Below, one piece after another: positions 24,434 to 33,974 of a DNA stretch of 64,000 nt. The notes beneath the pieces are model-generated. The model made no database searches and was not told where the DNA came from. It was given only the letters and a program-made list of their open reading frames with translations. The stretch is taken from the NCBI RefSeq assembly GCF_049977365.1, contig NZ_JBNGEN010000001.1:620001-684000 (forward strand), written 5' to 3'. The first letter of the stretch is position 1; each line of letters starts with the position of its first letter. The position numbers were made by a program, and so were the translations under genes. The DNA is from Brachymonas sp049977365. GTDB taxonomy: Bacteria; Pseudomonadota; Gammaproteobacteria; Burkholderiales; Burkholderiaceae_C.

Positions 24434-26359
24434 TCAGGCTGCGGGGACTGGGAATGTCGCCAGCTCTTCGATCATCCGGCGCAGTTCCGCTTCTGCGGCG
24501 TGATTGGCCGCCAGCGCATCCTGAATTTCCTGAATCCGTCCATCGAGATCGCTGGACGCAGACTCTGCCCGCTCCAGCGTCTTCATGCGACGCTTGAAGC
24601 TGCGGCGGCGCTCGCGCAGCTGCGTATCGATCTGACTGGCCACCGATCGGCTCCACTGCTCAATGTCGTTCATGGCCTTCTCGAACACGATCCGCAGACG
24701 CGACACCAGTGCCCTCAGCAGCCGATCCACGAATTCGGGCTGTGACAGCTTCAGGAGATTGCCCATTCCCAGGTAGTGCGCATGCCCAGTCTCGATCTCT
24801 GCGAGCTGGCGCAGATAATCGTCCATGCGGGGCGGCGGATCGGCCTGCAGCGTGAAGGCAAATTCTGTATTCAGCTGCTTGAACATGTTCTGGAACAGCC
24901 CGTGCATGTCATGGGCCTTGGCATCGGCCTCCATCACCCGTGCCTTCAGCTGCTCGAAAGTCGTGGCGTAGGCCTTGCGTACCCCGAGCTTGATGAACCC
25001 CGACTCCTGCAGAGCGCTCCTCAGTCCCCCCATGTCCTTGAGCAGCTGGTTGCTGCCCAGCAGATCGAAGATTTCCTGAAGAATCTTGCGGTGCACGGCG
25101 CGCAGCGCGTGGGCCCTGCCCACCGACATGTCAAAGCCTTCCTGCTCGCCCGCAATGCGCTTGCGCTGATGGTCAATGGCAGCCTCGGTCTTGCCCATCA
25201 GGCCATGGAGCTCTGCCACCTGGTCATCGAGCTCCTGACGCTGCATGGCAAAGACCTGCTCCTGCTGACGCTCGATGGCCCTCATTCCCGCCGCCATGCG
25301 GGCCTGCAGAATGGCCTGGCGCTGATGCACGATGCGCTCGCCGAGCACCTGTTCCAGCTCCGGCAGGCGGCTGCGGGCCAGCATGTCTGCATCTCCCGAC
25401 ACCTTGGCCTGCAGCCCCTTCTTGGCGGAGACGGTCATCACGCGGTCTTCCCGGACTCCGAGAATCTGCGCAGACTGCCGGCGCTGTGCCTCGATCTGCT
25501 CGTCCACCTGCGAATCCGAACTGAGCGTGTCATCCCACAGCGTGTCGATTTTGTTGAGCACCACAAAGCGCGAGGCATCATCGCCCCCTTCTCCCGCCAG
25601 ATACTCGCGCCAGATATCCAGATCGGATGCCGTGACGCCCGTGTCCGCCCCCAGGATGAACACCACTGTCTGCGCCTGGGGAATCAGGCTCATCGTGAGT
25701 TCGGGTTCCGCCCCGATTGCATTGAGCCCTGGCGTATCCAGAATCACCAGACCCTGCCGAAGCAGCGGATGATCGAAATTGATGAGTGCATGGCGCCACT
25801 TGGGCACCTCCACGCTGCCATCTGCCGCCTGCATGGGATTGTCCTTGGCCCCATCGCTCCAGAAACCCAGCGCACGCGCCTCCTCCACAGTCACCTGAAT
25901 GGTGTCTGCCACCTTGTGCAGAGACTCGATGAGCTGGTCTGGATCATGCACATCCAGATCAACCTGCGTCCACTCTTCGGGAGTCAGCCGCCACTCCAGG
26001 AGGGGCTTGGCTTCGAGCCGGGTGTGGATGGGAAGCAGCCGCAAGCAGGCCCTGCCCGTTCCGTCATATCCCAGCTCCGTCGGGCACATGGTCGTGCGCC
26101 CGGCACGAGCCGGCATGATGCGCTTGCCGTATCCGGCAAAAAAGATGGCGTTGATCAACTCCGACTTGCCGCGCGAGAATTCCGCCACGAAAGCCACCAT
26201 CAGCTTGTCGCTGCGGTTCTGCTGCTGCAGGCGCATGAGCTGGGCCTGGGCCTCAGCCGTCGACAGTTCGTGTGCCTCCAGCCAGCGCAGCAGCTGATCA
26301 AGCCGTCGATCGATTTCCTTGCGCCACTCGGTATGTCCTTCGATCTTGTCGCTTAGCAT
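24434..26359 (-). CDS. Dynamin-like GTPase
   Basis: This 641-residue protein has a GTPase domain with P-loop AEFSRGKS at residues 59-66, a G2-like threonine in GRTTMCPTEL, the G3 motif DTPGL and the G4 motif NKID. Long helical regions with many charged residues follow (QQEQVFAMQRQELDDQVAEL and later blocks), as in bacterial dynamin-like proteins that remodel or guard the inner membrane. The first P-loop Gly is Ala here. No membrane helix is obvious. It lies between mutM and mutY on the same strand, 13 bases before mutY, so it may be co-transcribed with repair genes. The cellular role is unknown. Confidence 0.85.
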   Translation of the reverse strand: MLSDKIEGHTEWRKEIDRRLDQLLRWLEAHELSTAEAQAQLMRLQQQNRSDKLMVAFVAEFSRGKSELINAIFFAGYGKRIMPARAGRTTMCPTELGYDGTGRACLRLLPIHTRLEAKPLLEWRLTPEEWTQVDLDVHDPDQLIESLHKVADTIQVTVEEARALGFWSDGAKDNPMQAADGSVEVPKWRHALINFDHPLLRQGLVILDTPGLNAIGAEPELTMSLIPQAQTVVFILGADTGVTASDLDIWREYLAGEGGDDASRFVVLNKIDTLWDDTLSSDSQVDEQIEAQRRQSAQILGVREDRVMTVSAKKGLQAKVSGDADMLARSRLPELEQVLGERIVHQRQAILQARMAAGMRAIERQQEQVFAMQRQELDDQVAELHGLMGKTEAAIDHQRKRIAGEQEGFDMSVGRAHALRAVHRKILQEIFDLLGSNQLLKDMGGLRSALQESGFIKLGVRKAYATTFEQLKARVMEADAKAHDMHGLFQNMFKQLNTEFAFTLQADPPPRMDDYLRQLAEIETGHAHYLGMGNLLKLSQPEFVDRLLRALVSRLRIVFEKAMNDIEQWSRSVASQIDTQLRERRRSFKRRMKTLERAESASSDLDGRIQEIQDALAANHAAEAELRRMIEELATFPVPAA

Positions 26360-26424
26360 GAAGTCAATCCATAGAAATAGGGGGATTTCGTGGAATCATA
26401 CAGAAAACGTAACATAATTTTTCT

Positions 26425-27249
26425 TCATCTTCGGCGCTGACATAGCGCACAGAAGTAGGTGGAGCGCTGCCCCTGCCTCACCATGCGAATGGGTGTACCG
26501 CACACACGACAGGGCTCACCCTCCCGTCCATACACCATGGCCTCCAGCTGGAAGTGCCCATTCCTGCCCTCCGGACTCGCAAAATCCCGCAGCGTAGACC
26601 CCCCTGCCTCAATGGCATGCTGCAGCACGTCACGGATGGCTTCCCATAGACGTCGGACCTGGGGCCTTGTCAGCCGATCCGCATGCTGCTCTGGATGAAT
26701 ACGGGCTCTGAACAAAGCCTCCGAGGCATAGATGTTGCCCACCCCGACCACTACATCTCCCGAGAGCAGCACCTGCTTGATGGCGGCCCGTCGCTGTCCC
26801 AGGGCATTCCCCAGGCTTTCGGGTGTACACGCATCACCCAGCGGCTCCATGCCCAGATGCCCCAGCAGCTTCTGCACCACAGGGGCTTGCGCGCTTTCGG
26901 CATATACCACGGCGCCAAAACGGCGGGGATCATTGAGCCTCAGCACTCCCTGCGTAGTATCGAGTTCAAAATGATCATGAGGTCCCCATGGAGGCATGTC
27001 TGCGCGATCATCCATGCGCAGTCGCCCCGACATGCCCAGATGCACCACCAGCACGCCCTGATCCAGATCGAGCAGCAGGTACTTTCCCCGCCGGCGCACA
27101 TCCTGCACCTGGCGCTCCACCAGCCCCTCGGGAGCCACGCCCAGCGGCCAGCGCAGCGGCTTGCCCATGCGCACAGCCAATATCCTGCTCCCCGGCAGAT
27201 GCCCCAGCAAACTGCGACGCGTCACCTCGACTTCCGGCAATTCCGGCAT
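26425..27249 (-). CDS. mutM: Formamidopyrimidine-DNA glycosylase
   Basis: MutM excises 8-oxoguanine and formamidopyrimidines, with P2 as the catalytic nucleophile (MPELPEVEV). The 274-residue protein carries the C-terminal zinc finger C-x2-C-x16-C-x2-C in CRVCGTPIRMVRQGQ to CALCQ. The helix-two-turn-helix part includes LLSGDVVVGVGNIYASEALF. Start ATG 27249 leaves Pro at position 2 as the mechanism requires, so longer in-frame starts are excluded. With mutY it forms the oxidised-guanine repair pair; the dynamin-like gene sits between them. Confidence 0.97.
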   Translation of the reverse strand: MPELPEVEVTRRSLLGHLPGSRILAVRMGKPLRWPLGVAPEGLVERQVQDVRRRGKYLLLDLDQGVLVVHLGMSGRLRMDDRADMPPWGPHDHFELDTTQGVLRLNDPRRFGAVVYAESAQAPVVQKLLGHLGMEPLGDACTPESLGNALGQRRAAIKQVLLSGDVVVGVGNIYASEALFRARIHPEQHADRLTRPQVRRLWEAIRDVLQHAIEAGGSTLRDFASPEGRNGHFQLEAMVYGREGEPCRVCGTPIRMVRQGQRSTYFCALCQRRR

Positions 27250-27542
27250 ACGGCGATCCCTTTCTGAACGTGCATGACAGGAAACGGGATACCGGGAATG
27301 CAGCCCCCAGTCGCCATTTCCGCACTTCCGCTGCAGGCCCATGTCCCCAGACGAGTACATGCCTGGATGCTTTCTGCCGCGTTGCCCTCCCAACTGGTGC
27401 CGTGCAGCCCTCCCTCAAGAGGAAAGGAACAGCTTCTTACACCCCACATGCCCGAGGCCCCGTCAGCGCAATCAACTTCCCTTATTATGGGACACAGCCA
27501 GCGCGCCGCTTTTGACCTCCGCGCACTCTTGTCTTTTTGCCC

Positions 27543-29453
27543 ATGTCTCTTCGTTCCTCCCTCTCCCTTGGGCTGTCCCTCACAGCCGCCTTGCTGTGCG
27601 CCCCGCCTTCCCTGCACGCCACACCGGTACACGCTCCTTCTGCCCCCCACCGACACGCCCGCACAGCCAAGCCCGCAGCAGAACGCCCCCCCCTGGTGCT
27701 GGATGCCACCACCCAGGCCATCATCGCCAATTCCACGGCCGCCTATGACGTACTGGTGGGGGAACTCAATGCGCAGCACCGTCAGCCGGCGCATGCCTAC
27801 GCCTACCTGATGGATGCCGCCCGGCGTACCGGCGACACCCGTCTGTATGCGCGTGCCACCGACATGGCCCTGCAGGCCCGTGCGCCCGATATCGCACTCC
27901 GGACCGTGGCCGAATGGAAGGCTGCCGCCCCCAGCGACTTCGAGGCCGAAAGCTACCGCATGCAGATCTATCTGCTCATGGGCCGACTGGAAGACACGGC
28001 AGCCCCTCTCCAGACTGCCCTCACGCTTGCCTCCGAAGACAAGCGACAGGAGCTGATTCATGCCCTGCCCCTGCTCTACTCCCAGGCCAGGAATCCCGCG
28101 CGTGCGCTGGACATCGTAGCCCCCATTCTCCAGCCGCACCAGCGCGTTGCGCAGACTGCCTTTGTAAGCAATCTCGCACTGGCACGCATGCAGCTGGCCG
28201 CGCGTCAGTATCCAGAATGCCTGTCCACCCTGCAGCAGGCGGTGACCGCCCCGGTATATGGCGGCTCTCTCGGAGCCGCCGTTCCCAACCGCGAACTCCC
28301 CTCCCTCGTCGCGCTGGATCTGATGCGCAACAGCCGCATTTCCATGCCAAAGGTGGCCACTGCAGCGGAAAACATGATCCGGCATGAAGTGGCACGCCCC
28401 GATGCCAGCCCCGATCTGCGCATCAGCTACGCCAAGGTCCTGGTGGAACAGCGTCGCTACAACGACGCCGTCACCCAACTGGACCGTCTGATCTCCCTGC
28501 ACCCTGATGACCCCACCGTATGGCTGCTGCAGGGAGCCCTGCAATTCCAGCTCCAGCACTGGAATGCTGCAGATGCGGCGCTGCAGAAATACCTGCAAGT
28601 CCGCAAACCAATGGAGTCTGCGCTCATCGAATCCGAGGGCCCTGCTCCCACACGCCTGTCCCAAAGCCTCACCCTGGCCGAAAGCGACATCCAGGCCTAC
28701 CTGCTGCTTGCCGAGATTGCCGACATGCGCAACGACTCCACCGCTGCAGCCCAATGGATCGCACGCATTCCCTCTCCGCGTGCACGCACAGCGGCCATGA
28801 TCCAGCGCGCCGAAGCCCTGTCGAGACAGCAGAAATACGGACCCGCTCTGCAGCTTGCTCAGGAACTGCCCCACAAGACGGCAGCAGACAGCGCCCTGCG
28901 TGCCCTGTTCATCTCCCAGATCCAGGAAAAAACCAAGCAGTATGCCCAGGCCGAGCAGACACTCGACCAAGCCTTGTCGAGTGACCCCGACAATCCCGAG
29001 CTGCTCTATGCCCGTGGCATGATCCGCGAGGCTCAGAATCGGCTCCCGACCGCAGAAGCAGACCTGCGCCGCGTCATCGCACTCAAACCCGAATCGGCTG
29101 CAGCCTACAACGCCCTCGGCTACTCTCTGGTACAGCGCAATCTGCGCGTGCAGGAAGGCCATGATCTCATCGCCAAGGCCCTCAGGCTCGATCCCGAAAA
29201 CGGCGCCATTCTCGACAGCATGGGCTGGGCCCAGTATCGACTGGGCCATCTGGAAGAAGCACGTCAATGGCTCGACAAGGCTTTTCTGGCCGAACCCCAG
29301 CCTGAAATCGCGGCCCACCTCGGAGAAGTGCTCTGGCGTCTTGGCAAACCCGATGCTGCACGCGCCATCTGGAGCGAAGGCCTCAAGATGGATGCGCACA
29401 ATGCCATCCTGCTTGAAACCATCGAGCGCCTGACCGGACACAGAATCCCCTGA
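27543..29453 (+). CDS. Secreted tetratricopeptide-repeat protein
   Basis: The 636-residue product has a signal peptide (MSLRSSLSLGLSLTAALLCA, cleavage near SLHA-TP), so it is periplasmic or envelope-bound. Nearly all the rest is helical repeat. Clear TPR units occur late, such as AQAEQTLDQALSSDPDNPEL, AEADLRRVIALKPESAAAYN and ARQWLDKAFLAEPQPEIAAH. It is a probable scaffold for protein-protein contact. It runs directly into lolB, so a role in outer-membrane or lipoprotein biogenesis is plausible but inferred. ATG 27543 is preferred to an upstream TTG. Confidence 0.85.
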   Translation: MSLRSSLSLGLSLTAALLCAPPSLHATPVHAPSAPHRHARTAKPAAERPPLVLDATTQAIIANSTAAYDVLVGELNAQHRQPAHAYAYLMDAARRTGDTRLYARATDMALQARAPDIALRTVAEWKAAAPSDFEAESYRMQIYLLMGRLEDTAAPLQTALTLASEDKRQELIHALPLLYSQARNPARALDIVAPILQPHQRVAQTAFVSNLALARMQLAARQYPECLSTLQQAVTAPVYGGSLGAAVPNRELPSLVALDLMRNSRISMPKVATAAENMIRHEVARPDASPDLRISYAKVLVEQRRYNDAVTQLDRLISLHPDDPTVWLLQGALQFQLQHWNAADAALQKYLQVRKPMESALIESEGPAPTRLSQSLTLAESDIQAYLLLAEIADMRNDSTAAAQWIARIPSPRARTAAMIQRAEALSRQQKYGPALQLAQELPHKTAADSALRALFISQIQEKTKQYAQAEQTLDQALSSDPDNPELLYARGMIREAQNRLPTAEADLRRVIALKPESAAAYNALGYSLVQRNLRVQEGHDLIAKALRLDPENGAILDSMGWAQYRLGHLEEARQWLDKAFLAEPQPEIAAHLGEVLWRLGKPDAARAIWSEGLKMDAHNAILLETIERLTGHRIP

Positions 29454-29498
29454 ATGCAGGGTTTCCTGCTCCCGGCAGCACAGTCGATTTCTCTCGCC

Positions 29499-30050
29499 AT
29501 GTCCACCATGCTTTCCCCTCACCATCGAGCCGGACGACTGCTCTGCGCCGTCAGTCTGGTTGCACTCGCCCTGAGCGGCTGTGCAGTTTCACGCCCCTCC
29601 TTGCCCCATGCCGGAAACGCCTCTGAGGTCCTGTCCGCGGCCAATCACTGGCATGGACGCATCGCACTGAAAGTCGACCAGGATCCCCCCCAATCCTTCA
29701 TTGCAGGCTTCGAGCTCCAGGGCACACCCGAACAGGGCTCCCTCAGCCTGACCTCCCCGCTCGGCAACACCGTCGGGCGCATCAGCTGGACAGCCCAGCA
29801 GGCCCTGCTCGAACAGGGCGGTCACACCCGCTCCTATGCCAGCCTCGACACGCTCGTGACAGACATGACAGGAACAAACATCCCCATTGCTGCCCTGTTC
29901 GACTGGCTCCATGGTCAATCCACCCCCGTGCAGGGCTGGATCCCCGATCTCAGCCGTGCACGAGAGGGGCGCCTGTCCGCTCTTCGCCAGCAGCCCCTGC
30001 CCACCACCCACCTGCATGTCATCCTCGACCAGGCACAACCCACCCCATGA
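29499..30050 (+). CDS. lolB: Outer-membrane lipoprotein receptor LolB
   Basis: LolB accepts lipoproteins from the periplasmic carrier LolA and inserts them into the outer membrane. The product has a lipoprotein signal peptide (RLLCAVSLVALALSGC) and the LolB blocks WHGRIALKVDQDPPQSF, FELQGTPEQGSLSLTSPLGN, VGRISWT and PIAALFDWLHG. ATG 29454, directly after the TPR stop, would make an overlong leader. ATG 29499 (183 residues) or ATG 29508 fits a signal peptide better, though none has a strong ribosome-binding site. Its TGA overlaps the ispE ATG as ATGA. Confidence 0.9.
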   Translation: MSTMLSPHHRAGRLLCAVSLVALALSGCAVSRPSLPHAGNASEVLSAANHWHGRIALKVDQDPPQSFIAGFELQGTPEQGSLSLTSPLGNTVGRISWTAQQALLEQGGHTRSYASLDTLVTDMTGTNIPIAALFDWLHGQSTPVQGWIPDLSRAREGRLSALRQQPLPTTHLHVILDQAQPTP

Positions 30051-30916
30051 GCTCCCGTTCCCTCGTCGGCCTTTCCGCTCCTGCCAAGCTCAACCTGTTC
30101 CTGCATGTCACCGGGCGCAGACCAGACGGCTATCACACCCTGCAGTCCGTCTTCATGCGCATCGACTGGCAGGACACCCTCGATTTCACCCTGCGCAAGG
30201 ATGCCACCATCACGCGCCGTGATACCGGCACCACCTCTCCACTCCCGGCCGATGACCTCTGCGTGCGGGCTGCACATACGCTCCAGCAGGCCACCGGCTG
30301 CTCCATGGGAGCCGACATCGTCCTGCATAAATCCATTCCATCGGAAGCAGGCATGGGAGGCGGTTCCTCTGACGCCGCCACCACCCTCATCGCACTCAAC
30401 ACCCTCTGGAACCTGAAACTGGATACACAGCAGCTACTCACTCTTGCGCTGCAACTGGGAGCGGATGTCCCTTTTTTCATTCTGGGACATGACGCATGGG
30501 TGGAAGGCATAGGGGAGCGTCTCACCCCCATTGCACTCCCTCCTGCACGCTTCCTGGTCATCAAACCAGAAAGCGGCGCCCCCACGGGCAAAATTTTTTC
30601 TGCACCTGACCTTGTTCGAAACACAATTCCTGCTACACTTCAGGACTTCGTTGCAAGCACTTCTCCGTATACTTACGGACACAACGACCTGCAACCTGTA
30701 GCCAGCGCACTGTGTCCCGAGATTCAAGCTGCACTGGATTGTCTCGCAGACCTCGGTCTGCAGCCGCGCATGACAGGTTCAGGGAGCGCAGTGTTTGCAT
30801 GGTTGCCGCAAGGTTTTGATGCGCCTGCCGCCCTACAGCGGGTTCCTCAAAAAAACTGGAAAATCAGAATCTGCAGCAATCTAGCCGTCCATCCTCTGCT
30901 ACAATGCACGGCTTAA
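30047..30916 (+). CDS. ispE: 4-diphosphocytidyl-2-C-methyl-D-erythritol kinase
   Basis: IspE phosphorylates CDP-methylerythritol in the MEP isoprenoid pathway. The 289-residue GHMP kinase has APAKLNLFLHVTGRRPDGYH at the N-terminus (K14 conserved), the ATP loop EAGMGGGSSDAA at about residues 100-111, LGADVPFF with the catalytic Asp, and MTGSGSAVF near the end. ATG 30047 overlaps the lolB stop by four bases (ATGA), indicating coupled translation. The order lolB-ispE-tRNA-Gln-prs is a standard betaproteobacterial arrangement. Confidence 0.96.
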   Translation: MSSRSLVGLSAPAKLNLFLHVTGRRPDGYHTLQSVFMRIDWQDTLDFTLRKDATITRRDTGTTSPLPADDLCVRAAHTLQQATGCSMGADIVLHKSIPSEAGMGGGSSDAATTLIALNTLWNLKLDTQQLLTLALQLGADVPFFILGHDAWVEGIGERLTPIALPPARFLVIKPESGAPTGKIFSAPDLVRNTIPATLQDFVASTSPYTYGHNDLQPVASALCPEIQAALDCLADLGLQPRMTGSGSAVFAWLPQGFDAPAALQRVPQKNWKIRICSNLAVHPLLQCTA

Positions 30917-30959
30917 CGAAACGCGATACGGCTGGTTGCTTCTAGCAGCTGGTCCGTGT

Positions 30960-31036
30960 AGGGGAGTAGCCAAGTTGGTTAAGGCACCGGATTTTGATTC
31001 CGGCATGCGAGGGTTCGAATCCTTCCTCCCCTGCCA
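30960..31036 (+). tRNA. tRNA-Gln (TTG)
   Basis: The 77-base gene includes the encoded CCA. Acceptor AGGGGAG pairs with CTCCCCT, the anticodon loop TTTTGAT lies between CCGGA and TCCGG, and the T arm contains GTTCGAATC. It lies 43 bases after ispE and just before prs. Confidence 0.95.
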
Positions 31037-31129
31037 TCCTGCCGTTTCGTCATTCATTCCTTTTCGCATTCCTGCTGTCACCCATCTCATTCTCAGATCG
31101 CGGTGATCTCATGCACAGCCGGGACTGTC

Positions 31130-32104
31130 ATGCACAATTCTGATTCCGATTTTCTGGTCTTCACCGGCAACGCCAACCCCAGCCTTGCCGAAGAAATTGC
31201 CAAATCCCTGGGCTCTACTCTCGGCGACATTCAGGTAGGACGTTTCTCCGACGGCGAAGTGACCGTCGAAGTCAAGCAGAACGTCCGCGGCCGCGACGTC
31301 TATCTCGTCCAGCCCACCTGCGCGCCCACCAACGAAAACCTGATGGAGCTGCTCATCATGGTCGATGCACTCAAGCGTGCCTCGGCCGAGCGCATTCAGG
31401 CTGTCATCCCCTATTTCGGCTATGCCCGTCAGGATCGTCGTCCACGATCGACCCGCGTGCCGATCTCTGCCAAGGTGGTTGCCAACCTGCTGCAGACCGT
31501 AGGGGTGCATCGGGTGCTCACCATGGATCTGCATGCAGACCAGATCCAGGGCTTCTTCGACATCCCGGTGGACAACATCTATGCCTCGCCGGTCCTGCTC
31601 GGCGATCTGAAACAGAAGAACTACGACAACCTGATCGTGGTTTCGCCCGATGTGGGCGGCGTGGTGCGGGCGCGTGCCCTGGCCAAGCAGCTGGGATGCG
31701 ACCTTGCCATCATCGACAAGCGTCGTCCCAAGGCCAATGTCAGCGAAGTCATGAACATCATCGGTGACATCGAAGGCCGCAATTGCATCGTCATGGACGA
31801 CATGATCGACACCGCTGGCACCCTGGTCAAGGCAGCCGAAGTCCTCAAGGAACGCGGTGCCAACCACGTCTATGCGTACTGTACGCATCCGGTCTTCAGC
31901 GGTCCTGCCATCGAGCGCATCTCCAAGGGCGCTGCACTCGATGAAGTGGTTGTCACCAACACCATTCCGCTGTCGCCCATTGCACAGAGCTGCACCAAGA
32001 TTCGTCAGCTTTCCGTGGCGCCCCTCATCGCGGAAGCCATTCACCGCATCGCCACCGGCGAATCGGTCATGAGCATGTTCCAGGAAGAGCTGCGCTCTTT
32101 CTGA
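31130..32104 (+). CDS. prs: Ribose-phosphate pyrophosphokinase
   Basis: Prs makes PRPP from ribose 5-phosphate and ATP for purine, pyrimidine, NAD, His and Trp synthesis. The 324-residue class I enzyme has FSDGEVTVEVKQNVRGRDVY, the flexible-loop and ATP region YFGYARQDRRPRSTRVPISA, TMDLHADQIQGFFDIPVDN, and the PRPP-binding loop VMDDMIDTAGT. Start ATG 31130 is chosen over GTG 31103 because the family N-terminus begins there. A hairpin GGCCCTG/CAGGGCC follows at 32111-32137 but has only a weak T-run. Confidence 0.97.
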   Translation: MHNSDSDFLVFTGNANPSLAEEIAKSLGSTLGDIQVGRFSDGEVTVEVKQNVRGRDVYLVQPTCAPTNENLMELLIMVDALKRASAERIQAVIPYFGYARQDRRPRSTRVPISAKVVANLLQTVGVHRVLTMDLHADQIQGFFDIPVDNIYASPVLLGDLKQKNYDNLIVVSPDVGGVVRARALAKQLGCDLAIIDKRRPKANVSEVMNIIGDIEGRNCIVMDDMIDTAGTLVKAAEVLKERGANHVYAYCTHPVFSGPAIERISKGAALDEVVVTNTIPLSPIAQSCTKIRQLSVAPLIAEAIHRIATGESVMSMFQEELRSF

Positions 32105-32192
32105 ACCATCGGCCCTGTCCTCTGACGGTGCAGGGCCTTCATAAAACCGGGTATGCGCTGGTCGCGGCCATACCCACTCTCGGAGAAAATCC

Positions 32193-32825
32193 ATGAAAGT
32201 CGTCGCTTTTGAGCGCGCCAAGCAAGGTACGGGTGCGAGCCGCCGCCTGCGCAATGCTGGCAAAACCCCCGGTATCGTCTATGGTGGCGAAGCTGCCCCC
32301 CAGATGATCGAGCTGGATCACAATGCCCTGTGGCACGCTCTCAAGAAGGAAGCCTTCCACGCTTCCCTGCTGGAGCTTCAGGTCGGAGACCAGACCAGCC
32401 GCGTGCTGCTGCGCGATGTGCAGTATCACCCCTACAAGCAGCTCGTGCTGCATGTGGATTTCCAGCGCGTGTCCGCCACGCAGAAGCTGCACATCAAGGT
32501 GCCGCTGCACTTCACCGGTGTCGAGGAATCGCCCGCCATCAAGGAAGCACAGTGCCTGATCAACCACGTCACCACTGAGCTGGAAATCAGCTGCCTGCCC
32601 GCCGACCTGCCCGAGTTCATCGCCGTGGATCTGAGCAAGCTGGCCGTGGGTGAATCCATCCACCTCAGCTCCATCACCCTGCCGAACGGCGTGACCGCCG
32701 TCCTCCATGGCGATGAAGACCTGGTGCTCGTGACTGCCACCGCCCCCAAGGCCAACGCAGAAGACGAAGCAGAAGCAGCCGCTCCAGCCGCCGATGCAGC
32801 ACCTGCTGCTCCTGCTGCCGAATAA
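32193..32825 (+). CDS. rplY: Large ribosomal subunit protein bL25 (CTC form)
   Basis: This 5S-rRNA-binding ribosomal protein is 210 residues, the long CTC type. The L25 domain (KVVAFERAKQGTGASRRLRN and on to about residue 95) is followed by the beta-rich TL5 C-terminal domain, and then an Ala/Glu/Pro-rich tail. GGAGAA precedes ATG 32193. It lies between prs and pth, a very common order, and has a strong terminator after it. Confidence 0.96.
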   Translation: MKVVAFERAKQGTGASRRLRNAGKTPGIVYGGEAAPQMIELDHNALWHALKKEAFHASLLELQVGDQTSRVLLRDVQYHPYKQLVLHVDFQRVSATQKLHIKVPLHFTGVEESPAIKEAQCLINHVTTELEISCLPADLPEFIAVDLSKLAVGESIHLSSITLPNGVTAVLHGDEDLVLVTATAPKANAEDEAEAAAPAADAAPAAPAAE

Positions 32826-32848
32826 TCCCCGGCCGCTGCCAAGATGTG

Positions 32849-32874
32849 AGAGCCACCTCCGGGTGGCTCTTTTT
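32849..32874 (+). terminator. Intrinsic terminator after rplY
   Basis: AGAGCCACC pairs with GGTGGCTCT (9 bp) around a four-base loop, followed by a T-tract. Confidence 0.9.
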
Positions 32875-32948
32875 CGTGGCCATGTATCTGCATGCCCTGC
32901 GGGCACACCGTGCTTTCGCAGACATTCCGCATTTTTCTGGATAGTCAC

Positions 32949-33521
32949 ATGATTCAGCTCATCGTAGGTCTCGGCAACCCAGGCCCCGAATATGAAGAAA
33001 CCCGTCACAATGCCGGCTTCTGGTGGATTGACGAGGCGTGCGACGCCTGGAATATCCGCCTGCAACCCGAGAAGAGCTTCTTCGCGCATGTTGGACGTGG
33101 CACTGTGCAGGGGCACCAGATCTGGTTGATGAAGCCACAGACCTTCATGAACCGCTCAGGCCAAGCCGTGGGAGCACTGTGCCGTTTCTACAAGATTCCT
33201 GCTGACCACGTTCTGGTCGTGCATGACGAGCTGGACCTCTCGCCAGGACAGATCAAGCTCAAGCATGGCGGCGGACATGCCGGACACAATGGTCTTCGAG
33301 ACATCCACGCACAGCTGGGTACGCCTGACTACTGGCGCCTGCGCATAGGCATTGGACACCCCGGCGTGAAGTCGGAAGTGGTGCACTGGGTACTCAGGAA
33401 ACCTCCTCTCGATGACCGCATCGCGGTGGATCAGGCCATTTCGCATAGTTTCAAGGGCATTCCCGATCTGATTGCCGGCGAAAACGACAAGGCGACAAAG
33501 ATCATCTACACCCGTGACTGA
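32949..33521 (+). CDS. pth: Peptidyl-tRNA hydrolase
   Basis: Pth frees tRNA from peptidyl-tRNA that has dropped off the ribosome. The 190-residue protein keeps the E. coli catalytic and binding residues at identical positions: N10, H20, N68, D93 and N114, in GLGNPGPEYEETRHN, KPQTFMNRSG, HDELDL and GHNGLRDI. ATG 32949 gives the family start MIQLIVGLGNPG. It is separated from rplY by a terminator, so it needs its own promoter. It is convergent with the ferredoxin gene. Confidence 0.97.
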   Translation: MIQLIVGLGNPGPEYEETRHNAGFWWIDEACDAWNIRLQPEKSFFAHVGRGTVQGHQIWLMKPQTFMNRSGQAVGALCRFYKIPADHVLVVHDELDLSPGQIKLKHGGGHAGHNGLRDIHAQLGTPDYWRLRIGIGHPGVKSEVVHWVLRKPPLDDRIAVDQAISHSFKGIPDLIAGENDKATKIIYTRD

Positions 33522-33575
33522 GTTCCGTCCTGAGCAGCTCCTGCAGGCATTTCCCCGAATTGCCTTGCGCTCAGC

Positions 33576-33845
33576 TCAGGGATGGGGAGAAACCTCTGCC
33601 TCGGCCTGCAGCCGCTGGTATTTCAGGAGCAGCTGTTCGTGGGTTTCCATGCGGGCAGGGTTCAGGGGAATGCAGGCAACAGGGCAGACCTGCACGCATT
33701 GGGGCTCATCGAAATGCCCCACGCATTCGGTACAGCGATCCGGATCTATCTCATAGATTTCTTCACCGAGATGAATTGCGGAATTCGGACACTCCGGCTC
33801 ACAGACATCACAATTGATGCATTCATCCGTAATCATCAATGCCAT
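33576..33845 (-). CDS. YfhL-type 2[4Fe-4S] ferredoxin
   Basis: The 89-residue protein starts MALMITDECINCDVCEPECP, giving the first C-x2-C-x2-C-x3-CP set. The second cluster region CTECVGHFDEPQCVQVCPV has the longer spacing between its second and third Cys that is typical of YfhL/FdxA-like ferredoxins. It is a soluble electron carrier with unknown partners. It follows the histidine phosphatase gene on the same strand after about 130 bases. Confidence 0.92.
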   Translation of the reverse strand: MALMITDECINCDVCEPECPNSAIHLGEEIYEIDPDRCTECVGHFDEPQCVQVCPVACIPLNPARMETHEQLLLKYQRLQAEAEVSPHP

Positions 33846-33974
33846 CGACAGATCCATCCCCACGTGGTGTGCAAGGCGCATGCCAGGATCATGCTCCTGC
33901 CTATTCATGTGCACTGCAGTATTCAGAACAGGACTGAATTATCGCAAGCTCTGCAGTTGCTGTCATGGCTGCCC

